A DNA stretch of 49,394 nucleotides from positions 1-49,394 of the forward strand of contig CAYSDL010000005.1 in assembly GCA_964429875.1 (NCBI GenBank), given 5' to 3'. Below, one piece after another: positions 1 through 7,563 of this stretch. The position numbers were made by a program, and so were the translations under genes. Under the pieces are notes generated by a model. The model saw only the letters and a list, made by a program, of their open reading frames with translations, did no database searches and was not told where the DNA came from. Every line of letters starts with the position of its first letter. The stretch's first letter is position 1. The stretch comes from CAYSDL01 sp964429875 (GTDB lineage Bacteria; Fidelibacterota; Marinisomatia; SCGC-AAA003-L08; D37C17).

Positions 1-749
1 GTTGGAATAGTTCCACCTGTAAATGAAAACCCAAGTACAAGAGTTCCGCCTGTACTTACAGTAAATCCATTAGCAGCAGCATCACCACCACTTGCACCTG
101 TTAAATCACCTTCTACTCTAAATTGGAATCCTGCTATATCATAATCAACATTATACCAAACATCACCACCATCTAAATAAAGATTGTTTGTTGGAAGATC
201 ACAAGCAGTTAAATCACCGCCATCATCACCGCCATCTGCAGAACCACTACAATCATCACCATCGCATGTTATGCATGCATCAGAAGAAACATCAGAAGAA
301 TTAAAATTGAAAATAATAGGCTCAATTGCACTACCTTCAGTCATATCAGTTACAAACTCATATGTATCAGAAATATCATAGACAGTATCTGTTTCACTAT
401 CATAATATCTAAATGTCATTGTTTCACCTGAAGCAGCATTTGAATAAATGTATAATGCAAACTGATATTGCCCTGCCCATTCACCAAAAACGGGGAATAC
501 ATCAGGCACTAGAGAAAGAGCACCTACTCCTCTTAATTCATCACCTACAAAAGCAGCAAATAAATCTCCTTCATTAACTTCATTTGTTCCATCAAGGAAA
601 ATTCCAGCTGTAATGGAACCGGTATTTTGATAATCATTATAATTACTGATTATACCATTTCCATCACAATCCCAGTCGGGAGCTCCAGCAAAAATGAATG
701 TTGATAGTAACACAAAAATAATGCCTTTAAGGCTAGATACAGACTTCAT
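1..749 (-). CDS. Secreted protein with cohesin-like module, 3' end cut off by window
   Basis: Reading from the right, ATG at 749-747 opens a frame that stays open to base 1, so about 249 residues are seen and the C-terminus is missing. AAAGGAG lies just upstream of the ATG. A signal peptide (residues 1-21, ending FIFAG) is followed by a beta-rich domain (about 28-155) with a GDLFAAFVGDELRGV core. I have seen this domain in surface proteins of FCB-group bacteria. An acidic Gly/Asp linker (SADGGDDGGD) comes next, then a second beta module (from about 185) with AGFQFRVEG and GFSFTGGTIP, resembling cohesin-type domains. If cohesin, it could bind the dockerin tails found elsewhere in the window. 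The domain assignment is from memory of sequence style and is moderate; the coding frame is certain. Confidence 0.75.
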   Translation of the reverse strand, partial: MKSVSSLKGIIFVLLSTFIFAGAPDWDCDGNGIISNYNDYQNTGSITAGIFLDGTNEVNEGDLFAAFVGDELRGVGALSLVPDVFPVFGEWAGQYQFALYIYSNAASGETMTFRYYDSETDTVYDISDTYEFVTDMTEGSAIEPIIFNFNSSDVSSDACITCDGDDCSGSADGGDDGGDLTACDLPTNNLYLDGGDVWYNVDYDIAGFQFRVEGDLTGASGGDAAANGFTVSTGGTLVLGFSFTGGTIP

Positions 750-802
750 AAAATATCTCCTTTTATCTCTCTATATATATAATTTTTAATTGAAGGACAT
801 TC

Positions 803-834
803 CAAATATAATAAAGTAAAATTATGTAACACAA
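803..834 (-). promoter_or_regulatory. Candidate promoter with Bacteroidota-like TAnnTTTG box
   Basis: On the minus strand TTG (834-832) is followed 21 bases later by TATATTTG (810-803), matching the TTG / TAnnTTTG pattern of Bacteroidota housekeeping promoters. It would start transcription near 796, about 47 bases ahead of the ATG of the cohesin-like gene. Whether this organism's sigma factor uses that pattern is inference; an ordinary TTGTGT/TTATAT reading is also possible. Confidence 0.3.
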
Positions 835-859
835 CGATAATAAAATTTATTTTATCATA

Positions 860-2695
860 TCAGAAAAGAGGCCAAAAAATTGGGATTAAATAACTAGCTA
901 AAATCCAAAAAATTAAAGTGATCGGAAAACCTATAATCAAAAAGTCTCTGAATTTATAGTGACCAGGGGCAAAAACCATCAAATTTGTCTGGTAGCCTAT
1001 GGGAGTCATAAAGCTAGCTGATGCACCAAAGCATATAGCCATCAAAAATGCTCTAGTTGGTTCTATTGGTAAATCAAGATTCATATTTATAAAATATTGC
1101 GCTAACAAAATTGATAAAGGAGAGAGAATAATAGCTACTGCAGCATTCGAAATAAACGCAGAGGTTATACAAGTGACTAAATATAGAACTGAGACTACTG
1201 CTTTAGCTTGGAGATAAGGATCTTCTCCTAAATTGAGACTTAAAGAAATTATCATGTCACTTAAATATTGTGCTGCACCTGTATTATCCATAGCTGTACC
1301 AACAGGGATTAAAAGAGCAATTAAAAATATAACAGGCCAATTAATTGATTTATATGCTTCATCCATTGATATGGCTCTTAACACCAACAATAAAATACAT
1401 CCTAAAACAGAGGCTTCTGTTATAGACAAAATGCCTATAGAGGACAATACCATAACAACAGGAATAACAAGAATAGAAAGCCACCAATACCTTTCATATC
1501 GCAAATGGATATCTAATTCCTCCAAAATCACTAACTCACTTGAATCTCTTAAGTTATCCAGTCTATTTCTAGGAATAATAATTAATAAAGTATCTGAGAA
1601 TTTAAGTTTTACATGGGCTACTTTTTCTCTTAAGAGCTCGTCCTGTCTTTTAATGGCTAGTACAAAAGAATTATAAGCTTTTCTATAATTTAACTGACTT
1701 AATGTTTTATTGATCATCGAAGATCCATATGCAATCAGGCCTTCAACTAGAACATGATCAGACCCTGCTAATTCATTCTGTGACATTTTTATATCTGAAA
1801 GGAGCAATAAGCCTAGGTGATCCTTGAATTTAATGATATCATTTACATTAATTTGAATAAGCAAAACATCATTTTTCATGATAGGAGCCTCTTCTAATGA
1901 TATAGTCAAGTCAGTCTTATATCTTATTAGCTTTACAATATCAAAATCAAACTTTTCTTTCACTTTTAATTCTTTTAAGCTTTTGCCAACTAATTGAGAT
2001 TCCTCAGAAACTTTAAATTCAGTCAGATATGTTTGCATATGGTATTTTTGAGTTAAAGAGTTCGTTACAGCTCTAGAAGGTAAAAGCCACCTGCTTATAA
2101 TTAGATTATATACAGTACCTACACATAAAAATATCAGACCAAGCCTAGTAAAATCAAACATAGAAAAGGGCTTTACTCCAGGCAAACTTTCTAAATAAGA
2201 ATTGACAAGTAAGTTAGTTGAGGTCCCAATTAGAGTTAATGTCCCACCGAAAATAGCTGCATATGATAGCGGCAGAAGAATCTTAGTTGGGCTAATGTGG
2301 AACTTTTGACATAAATTTATAGCTAGAGGAATAAATATTGCTACAGCTGCTGTATTATTAATAAAACCAGAAATTATTGATGTTGTAATAAAAAATATTG
2401 AAAATGTGAACCACTTCCTATTACCCCCTACTTTATATAGCTGATTAGCAAGAACCTCCAAAAAACCTGTTTTAACAAGAGAGCTGCTAATTATAAAAAT
2501 TGCTCCAATAGTAATGACAGCTTTATTACTAAACCCACTCACTGCCTCATCAATTGTAATAATATTAAATAATAATAATAAACCGATTGTCCCAAGGGCT
2601 GTCACTTCCATTGGAACAATCTCAAAAATAAAAGATATCATCATTAATAATATTATTAATGAAAATTGTAATATTTGGGCATCAATATTTAACAT
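860..2695 (-). CDS. SLC13/DASS-family permease with two RCK_C domains
   Basis: The 611-residue inner-membrane protein has two halves of about five to six hydrophobic helices each (residues roughly 5-205 and 405-611), flanking a cytoplasmic insert with two TrkA-C (RCK_C)-like domains (about 215-290 and 302-390). This is the usual architecture of the SLC13/DASS permeases that carry sulfate or dicarboxylates. The repeated helix-hairpin signatures INNTAAVAIFIPLAI and ISNAAVAIILSPL are typical of this ion-transporter superfamily. The substrate cannot be read from sequence; Na+-coupled sulfate or dicarboxylate uptake is likely. The ATG at 2695 has no clear Shine-Dalgarno sequence. It lies downstream of glnII on the same strand, separated by a strong hairpin, so it is probably transcribed separately. 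Confidence 0.85.
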   Translation of the reverse strand: MLNIDAQILQFSLIILLMMISFIFEIVPMEVTALGTIGLLLLFNIITIDEAVSGFSNKAVITIGAIFIISSSLVKTGFLEVLANQLYKVGGNRKWFTFSIFFITTSIISGFINNTAAVAIFIPLAINLCQKFHISPTKILLPLSYAAIFGGTLTLIGTSTNLLVNSYLESLPGVKPFSMFDFTRLGLIFLCVGTVYNLIISRWLLPSRAVTNSLTQKYHMQTYLTEFKVSEESQLVGKSLKELKVKEKFDFDIVKLIRYKTDLTISLEEAPIMKNDVLLIQINVNDIIKFKDHLGLLLLSDIKMSQNELAGSDHVLVEGLIAYGSSMINKTLSQLNYRKAYNSFVLAIKRQDELLREKVAHVKLKFSDTLLIIIPRNRLDNLRDSSELVILEELDIHLRYERYWWLSILVIPVVMVLSSIGILSITEASVLGCILLLVLRAISMDEAYKSINWPVIFLIALLIPVGTAMDNTGAAQYLSDMIISLSLNLGEDPYLQAKAVVSVLYLVTCITSAFISNAAVAIILSPLSILLAQYFINMNLDLPIEPTRAFLMAICFGASASFMTPIGYQTNLMVFAPGHYKFRDFLIIGFPITLIFWILASYLIPIFWPLF

Positions 2696-2767
2696 AAATA
2701 AAAAATAAATATACTAAATTTAAATATATATATGTTTATATAAAATAGAATGGAAATAAATAAGGAA

Positions 2768-2799
2768 TATTGATGCAGGGCAAAAACCCTGCATCAATA
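2768..2799 (-). terminator. Strong hairpin after glnII, probable terminator
   Basis: A perfect 13-bp inverted repeat (2768-2780 with 2787-2799) closes a 6-base loop just past the glnII stop. On the minus strand it is followed by a T-rich but interrupted stretch, so it is a likely, not canonical, Rho-independent terminator separating glnII from the permease gene. Confidence 0.6.
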
Positions 2800-2807
2800 C
2801 AGGGGAG

Positions 2808-3839
2808 TTATACTTTTACAGTGTCATGAACACAAATAGTTTCCATTAAAGCTGTGCACACTGTATATGGATCCATATTGGCAGCGGGCCTTCTATCCTC
2901 AAGATATCCACAACCTTTTTTATATGTATCCATTGGGATTCTAATAGAAGCACCTCTATCGCTATTGCCCCATCTAAAATCATTAATACTGCATGTTTCA
3001 TGCAGCCCAGTTAATCTCTCATCATTATTTGCACCATAGGCCATCATGTGTTCTTTATGTTTTTTACCTAATCTCTCACATGCCATCTCGATATCCTTAA
3101 TTCCACCTTCTTCTCTCATAGCTTTTGTGCTAAAATTAGTATGTGCTCCAGCACCATTCCAATCACCCTTCATTGGCTTTGGTTCAATTGAAACTTTTAC
3201 ATTCCAATCTTCTGAAACTCTTCTAAGAAGCCATCGTGCAAACCATAGTTGGTCAGAAACGTCCAAAGGACCTAATGGACCTACTTGATATTCCCACTGA
3301 CCAGGCATAACTTCTGCATTTATTCCTGATAATTCTATTCCAGCTTCTAAACATAGTTCCATATGAGCCTCGACAATATCTCTACCATATACTTGCTCTG
3401 ACCCAACACCACAGTAATATTTTCCTTGAGGTGCAGGGAAACCATTTTCTGGCCATCCATATGGATTGCTCTCATCATCCATAAAAGTATATTCTTGTTC
3501 AATTCCAAACCAACATTCCTGATCTTTAAATTTTTCTGCAAGCTCTCGTAATTTTGCTCTTTTATTACTTGAATGAACGGTTCCATCTGCATTAAAAACT
3601 TCACACATAACCAGGATATTATCTCCCCCTCTAACAGGATCAGAGATAAAAGAAACAGGCTTTAACATACAATCACTATCATTCCCTTCTGCCTGCAATG
3701 TGCTTGATCCATCAAATCCCCAATCAGGCAGACTAGATAGATCTTTTACAGGGCCATCTACTATTTTTGTTTTACTTCGCAGATTCTGAGTAGGTTTATA
3801 TCCATCAATCCAAATATATTCAGCAGCTACTTTTAACAT
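2808..3839 (-). CDS. glnII: Glutamine synthetase type II (GSII)
   Basis: This makes glutamine from glutamate, ammonia and ATP in the cytoplasm. The 343-residue length and motifs fit the eukaryote-like GSII family, not the roughly 450-residue GSI. They are WGFDGSST (40-47), the metal-binding GIEQEYTFM (112-120), NAEVMPGQWEYQVGP (174-188), NGAGAHTNFS (228-237), HETCSINDF with RWGNSDRGASIRI (280-301) and GYLEDRRPAANMDPY (311-325). The ATG at 3839 is supported by AAAGGAGG eight bases upstream. An Lrp-family regulator gene ends 14 bases upstream on the same strand, so the two are probably co-transcribed and the regulator likely senses nitrogen or amino-acid status. GSII lacks the adenylylation control of GSI, which fits transcriptional regulation. 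Confidence 0.95.
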   Translation of the reverse strand: MLKVAAEYIWIDGYKPTQNLRSKTKIVDGPVKDLSSLPDWGFDGSSTLQAEGNDSDCMLKPVSFISDPVRGGDNILVMCEVFNADGTVHSSNKRAKLRELAEKFKDQECWFGIEQEYTFMDDESNPYGWPENGFPAPQGKYYCGVGSEQVYGRDIVEAHMELCLEAGIELSGINAEVMPGQWEYQVGPLGPLDVSDQLWFARWLLRRVSEDWNVKVSIEPKPMKGDWNGAGAHTNFSTKAMREEGGIKDIEMACERLGKKHKEHMMAYGANNDERLTGLHETCSINDFRWGNSDRGASIRIPMDTYKKGCGYLEDRRPAANMDPYTVCTALMETICVHDTVKV

Positions 3840-3853
3840 ACATCCTCCTTTTT

Positions 3854-4282
3854 TTATTTTTCATACGATGAAAGAATGATTTGGGTTTCAGTTCTTTTTA
3901 CTCCAGGCCAACTTTGTATTTTTCTTAAGATTTTCTCAAGTGAATTAGTATTTGTTACATTAACAACTATTACATGCGAGCCATGTCCAGTTGTAGCAAA
4001 ACAGCTAACCACCTCAGGAGTTTTTTTTGATTTATTTACGATATCTGAAAAATTAGAAGAAGATTCAGATATAATTGTAATCAACGCTGAAACATCTAAA
4101 CCAATATTTTTATAATTTATTACAGCTTTAAAACCAGAGATCACATCTAAATCCTGCATCTTTTTTATACGATCAATAACTGTAGGTACAGAAAGATTTA
4201 GTTTTTCAGATATACCACTTGCTGACTCTCTCCCAGATTTAAGCAAAATATCAATTATTTGTTGGTCTCTATCATCTATCAT
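3854..4282 (-). CDS. Lrp/AsnC-family transcriptional regulator
   Basis: The 142-residue protein has the two-domain Lrp layout. An N-terminal winged helix-turn-helix (about 3-58) carries DQQIIDILLKSGRESASGIS and the recognition helix region VPTVIDRIKKM. A C-terminal RAM ligand-binding domain (about 64-138) has the alternating beta-alpha pattern, including TTGHGSHVIVVNV and WPGVKRTETQIILSS. Members form octamers and respond to amino acids. It sits 14 bases upstream of glnII on the same strand and probably regulates it. An AT-rich 17-bp palindrome lies 33 bases upstream of its start codon, a candidate autoregulatory operator. The effector amino acid is not readable from sequence. Confidence 0.92.
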   Translation of the reverse strand: MIDDRDQQIIDILLKSGRESASGISEKLNLSVPTVIDRIKKMQDLDVISGFKAVINYKNIGLDVSALITIISESSSNFSDIVNKSKKTPEVVSCFATTGHGSHVIVVNVTNTNSLEKILRKIQSWPGVKRTETQIILSSYEK

Positions 4283-4314
4283 TTATTTTTCCGGAATTAT
4301 TTAAATAAATTAAG

Positions 4315-4331
4315 ATAATAATCATTATTAT
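4315..4331. promoter_or_regulatory. 17-bp AT-rich palindrome, candidate Lrp operator
   Basis: ATAATAAT-C-ATTATTAT is a perfect palindrome (8-bp arms, one central base) in the 132-bp divergent region between lrp and arsC. On the minus strand TTGCAT (4335-4330) could be the -35 box of the lrp promoter, which would put the palindrome in the promoter spacer, as expected for autorepression. Low-complexity AT sequence makes chance palindromes easier. Confidence 0.35.
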
Positions 4332-4414
4332 GCAATAAATATAAGTAATATTTGATAATAACTTAATTTTTTATCTAAATTACATATATACTTTAAATAA
4401 TTAAATGAGGCTAA

Positions 4415-4765
4415 ATGAGAGCACTTATCTACCATAACCCGAGATGAAGTAAATCAAGAGAATCCGTGAAGATTCTAAATGATAATAATGTAAATTTCAA
4501 AATTGTAGAGTATCTTAAAGAAGGTATATCAAAAAAAGATTTACTTAATATATGTAAAGTCCTTAATACAAAACCTATAGATCTCATTAGAACATCAGAT
4601 CAAAGCTATAAAGATTTGAAATTATCAGATGAAACTATAAATAATGATAAATATTTAGCAGACATTATAATAAAGAATCCAAAAATACTGCAAAGACCTA
4701 TATTTATCAATGGGAATAAAGCTATTATTGGGAGACCAGCTGAAAAAGTACTGGATATATTATGA
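4415..4765 (+). CDS. arsC: ArsC-family arsenate reductase, probable selenoprotein (in-frame TGA at 4445-4447)
   Basis: Reading through one TGA gives a full-length 116-residue ArsC protein. It starts at ATG 4415 and begins MRALIYHNPR-U-SKSRES, matching the family signature I-Y-H-N-P-R-C-S-K-S-R with the catalytic Cys replaced by TGA (residue 11). The remainder keeps the arsenate-binding arginines at R59 (LIRTSDQ), R94 (LQRPIF) and R107 (IIGRPAEK), matching Arg60, Arg94 and Arg107 of the plasmid R773 enzyme. Immediately after the TGA is a hairpin with the spacing and loop of a bacterial SECIS element. Without recoding the family active site would be lost, and the only other start (GTG 4466) would give a protein lacking it. 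GAGG lies 4 bases before the ATG. The gene ends in a normal TGA and overlaps the convergent C25 gene by 6 bases. A nonsense mutation is the alternative. Confidence 0.82.
4453..4483 (+). promoter_or_regulatory. Putative bacterial SECIS element
   Basis: Downstream of the TGA (4445-4447), AGAATC (4459-4464) pairs perfectly with GATTCT (4471-4476) around the 6-base loop CGTGAA, which has a G in its second position and a GU pair. A lower stem ATCA (4453-4456) / TGAT (4480-4483) extends it across a small internal loop. The apical loop begins 17 bases after the TGA, within the 16-37 base window reported for bacterial SECIS elements. Confidence 0.72.
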
Positions 4766-7561
4766 AGACAGGATATAATTAACTAGAGTAACTATATCTA
4801 CAACATTAATTATTCCATCACCATTTATATCTGAAGCGCACAGTTCATAATTTGATGGATCAAAAATTTCAAAAATTATATTAACCAGCTGAACTATATC
4901 TACAACATTTATAAATCCATCTTGATTAATATCCATTAAGACACATCCTCCACCAGACGAATAATTAGGAGAATTTGTAGTAAATTTTATAGCAAGGTCT
5001 GATACTTTTCCTAATGAATTAGGCTCCCATGCACTGCCTAATGCTTCATGAGTGCTAAATAAATATTGGACTCCATCATCTTGCTCCTGTGATTCTATTC
5101 CGATAGTTGAATAATTTCCATTTTGGTCAATATCATATACTTCTTTATATTGGAATAAAATTTCTCCATCACCAGTTGAAGTTGGGAATGTCTCCTCATT
5201 ATATAATATAAGCTGAAATGTTTCTTTTATACAGTTTGGGCAATCTTGGTCATCTTCTCCATTAGAAACATCATCCCACTGAATTATAAATTTTTCATTA
5301 TTATCATTATAGTAAAAAACATTAAAAGGTTCAGTTCCATTATTATCATCCAAATCATCCATAAAAGGAGCAATCATCGCAGATGGCCCAAGTGGATTTG
5401 GTATTGAAAAATTCCAGAAATAATCAATAGTAGTAGGCTCAAATGAGATCCATCCATTAGAGCATACATTTATTTGATTATAATCAAGACCAAAATACTT
5501 GAAATTAAATCCTATATCAAGATTATTATACATTGTGTCATCAGATAAATTTAAATTTTCACCTATCTCATTAATTTCGATCCAGTCATATAATACATTA
5601 GTTGAAAATCCTTCATCTGTATTATCATAAGCCCAGTAGCCATAGTCACAGGGTGGAGTAGGGTCACTTGAAGGGTACATATTTTCATTTGAGCTTACTA
5701 TTATAAAAATATTATTTGATGTAATATCATACCCTTCAGCAGACAAAATACTTTCAATTTCAATTTTATTTCCAATTTCATAATCTGATGAAATTTGAAT
5801 CTCAACTCCATATAAAATTTGATCTGAAAAGGAGTTTAAATCTAATGCAAATGATTGCAGAGGAACAACTACATCATTAGATGGTGATTGAATAATAAGA
5901 TCAGCTGATTCTATTTCATAATTACTCAGATTAGAATATTTTAAATCAATATTTATGCTACCTCCTGGAACTATATATTCATGACTAGAGTTTTCTATAC
6001 TTGAAATGATATCTAGAGAAACATCTACATCTATTGAATTTCCTAAGTCTTCGATATAATTAAATATAATCTCATGCTGCTTATATTGTGCTTTATTTAA
6101 ATATAACATTAAGGAATTTCCAAAAGATACACTTTCAAAATCAATAAATAAATGGCCAGAATTATTAGAAATGCCTTTTGCTATTAATTCGCCCTCAGAA
6201 TCAAGCAATGCTCCAACCACCATATCAATAGGAATACCTAAATTATCCTCTAAATAAATCGAGATATAAGATTCATGTAAATCAGAGTCACTATTAACAA
6301 CTATATCCTTAGGTTCCTCTAAAATAACGGGAATACTTGGATCCCCCAAAACACCATAAACATGATGATAAAATTCATCTATAATTGTACCATCTGGAGC
6401 TGATAATCCAGAAAATTCAGTAATTAAAGATTGTTTTCCATAATGTAAAGCTTGTCCTAGCTCAGGAGTTTTGCCTTCAAGGAGCCCATCCCACATAACT
6501 CCACAAATCACATTATTAAACCTCGTATCTGTATCTAAGTCAGAAGGACCAACTACAGCTGTAGCACCTTTTGGATTAACAACACTTCCACCTGTTATTA
6601 AAACTTCACCAAAACATTTAGAAAGGCCTGTCCCAGAATAATCATTTCCAAAGTCACCTGTATTGCAAACAAAGCTCATGACTATTGGCATCCTCCAACC
6701 ATTAGAAAGGTCTTCTACTTCTTCTCTATGAAAATAGGGCTTATGCCATCCATTTGCATCACCCCAACCTCTATAATTAATAACACCAACACCACTATTC
6801 CAAGTATTTGCAATAAGAGGATTATACTCAGCAGTTTCATAATTTCCCGCATGAAAAAAAGCTGTATCAATTTGTGCGTAACCATACTGACCTAACTCAT
6901 CATAAAGCCACAAAGATGTCCATACAGGAGTTACAGGCCATTCATTAGGAGGGACTTCTACCCCTTCTGCAGTCTTGTAATTACCCGCGACCAATAAAGC
7001 ATTGTTAAAAATATCGTTATCAATGTAATCATTTCTAGTATATTGTATTGTTCTACTTTTGACATTTATAAAGTCCACAACGCTTCTAATCGTCCATCTT
7101 CCAATAAAAAATTTAGGTTCATATGAATCATCAGTAAATGTATACGGATAATCTGTAACATCAATATCTTCCTCATTGTAGGAATTAATAGTAAAAGTAG
7201 GTATTGTGTAGGGACCATTAACATCTCCTACAAGGAGCACATATTCAAGCATAGGGTTTTCATTGTAATAATTCATAATATGCTGCTTAAGTCCTAATGC
7301 ATCAGAAGCTATTTGATCATAATACATGATTTCAACATCATAGCCTTGCGTTTTTTTAAATTTAACAAAATCGCCCCCATAGTTCTCATTAACCAAGTAA
7401 GATTCAATATCATTCTGAGGAAGCACTATTAGATAGGTGCCTCTTCCATATATAAGACCAGAAGAGTTAACATCAAATGGACGAGAAGACAAAGGTAAAA
7501 CATCTTCAGAAAAAACTAAGGAAAATAAAAATAATAAGGAAATATTTTTTATGTATTTCAT
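4760..7561 (-). CDS. Secreted C25 (gingipain-family) protein with C-terminal dockerin
   Basis: The 933-residue protein has a signal peptide (1-18), a C25 caspase-like domain (about 40-425), an Ig/CARDB-like region (about 430-640), a nidogen-like beta module (about 650-865, with CSNGWISFEP) and a dockerin tail (870-933) with two Ca-binding loops, DINQDGFINVVD and DINGDGIINVVD. The C25 nucleophile is visible as C299 in SFVCNTGDF. The position 33 residues before it, where gingipain R carries its catalytic His (GHG), is W266 in NYRGWGDANGW; H273 and H278 are nearby. Activity is therefore uncertain. It is the last gene of the ten-gene array and begins 2 bases after the M14 gene. Its 3' end overlaps arsC by 6 bases. 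Confidence 0.85.
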   Translation of the reverse strand: MKYIKNISLLFLFSLVFSEDVLPLSSRPFDVNSSGLIYGRGTYLIVLPQNDIESYLVNENYGGDFVKFKKTQGYDVEIMYYDQIASDALGLKQHIMNYYNENPMLEYVLLVGDVNGPYTIPTFTINSYNEEDIDVTDYPYTFTDDSYEPKFFIGRWTIRSVVDFINVKSRTIQYTRNDYIDNDIFNNALLVAGNYKTAEGVEVPPNEWPVTPVWTSLWLYDELGQYGYAQIDTAFFHAGNYETAEYNPLIANTWNSGVGVINYRGWGDANGWHKPYFHREEVEDLSNGWRMPIVMSFVCNTGDFGNDYSGTGLSKCFGEVLITGGSVVNPKGATAVVGPSDLDTDTRFNNVICGVMWDGLLEGKTPELGQALHYGKQSLITEFSGLSAPDGTIIDEFYHHVYGVLGDPSIPVILEEPKDIVVNSDSDLHESYISIYLEDNLGIPIDMVVGALLDSEGELIAKGISNNSGHLFIDFESVSFGNSLMLYLNKAQYKQHEIIFNYIEDLGNSIDVDVSLDIISSIENSSHEYIVPGGSINIDLKYSNLSNYEIESADLIIQSPSNDVVVPLQSFALDLNSFSDQILYGVEIQISSDYEIGNKIEIESILSAEGYDITSNNIFIIVSSNENMYPSSDPTPPCDYGYWAYDNTDEGFSTNVLYDWIEINEIGENLNLSDDTMYNNLDIGFNFKYFGLDYNQINVCSNGWISFEPTTIDYFWNFSIPNPLGPSAMIAPFMDDLDDNNGTEPFNVFYYNDNNEKFIIQWDDVSNGEDDQDCPNCIKETFQLILYNEETFPTSTGDGEILFQYKEVYDIDQNGNYSTIGIESQEQDDGVQYLFSTHEALGSAWEPNSLGKVSDLAIKFTTNSPNYSSGGGCVLMDINQDGFINVVDIVQLVNIIFEIFDPSNYELCASDINGDGIINVVDIVTLVNYILSS

Positions 7562-7563
7562 AT

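Noticed and set aside
834..855. Terminator after the permease gene
   Set aside because: The inverted repeat is imperfect, made of A and T only, and has no T-run after it.
4283..4414. TATACT (4387-4392) as the arsC promoter -10 box
   Set aside because: No adequate -35 box at the right spacing; in sequence this AT-rich the match carries little weight.
4466..4765. Short protein starting at GTG 4466 as an independent gene
   Set aside because: It would lack the ArsC active site and first strand. The same frame continues upstream through one TGA to a perfect family N-terminus.
860..4765. SLC13-type permease plus ArsC as an arsenic-resistance island
   Set aside because: The permease has RCK_C domains and DASS-like helices, not ArsB features. 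It is on the other strand and separated from arsC by lrp-glnII.
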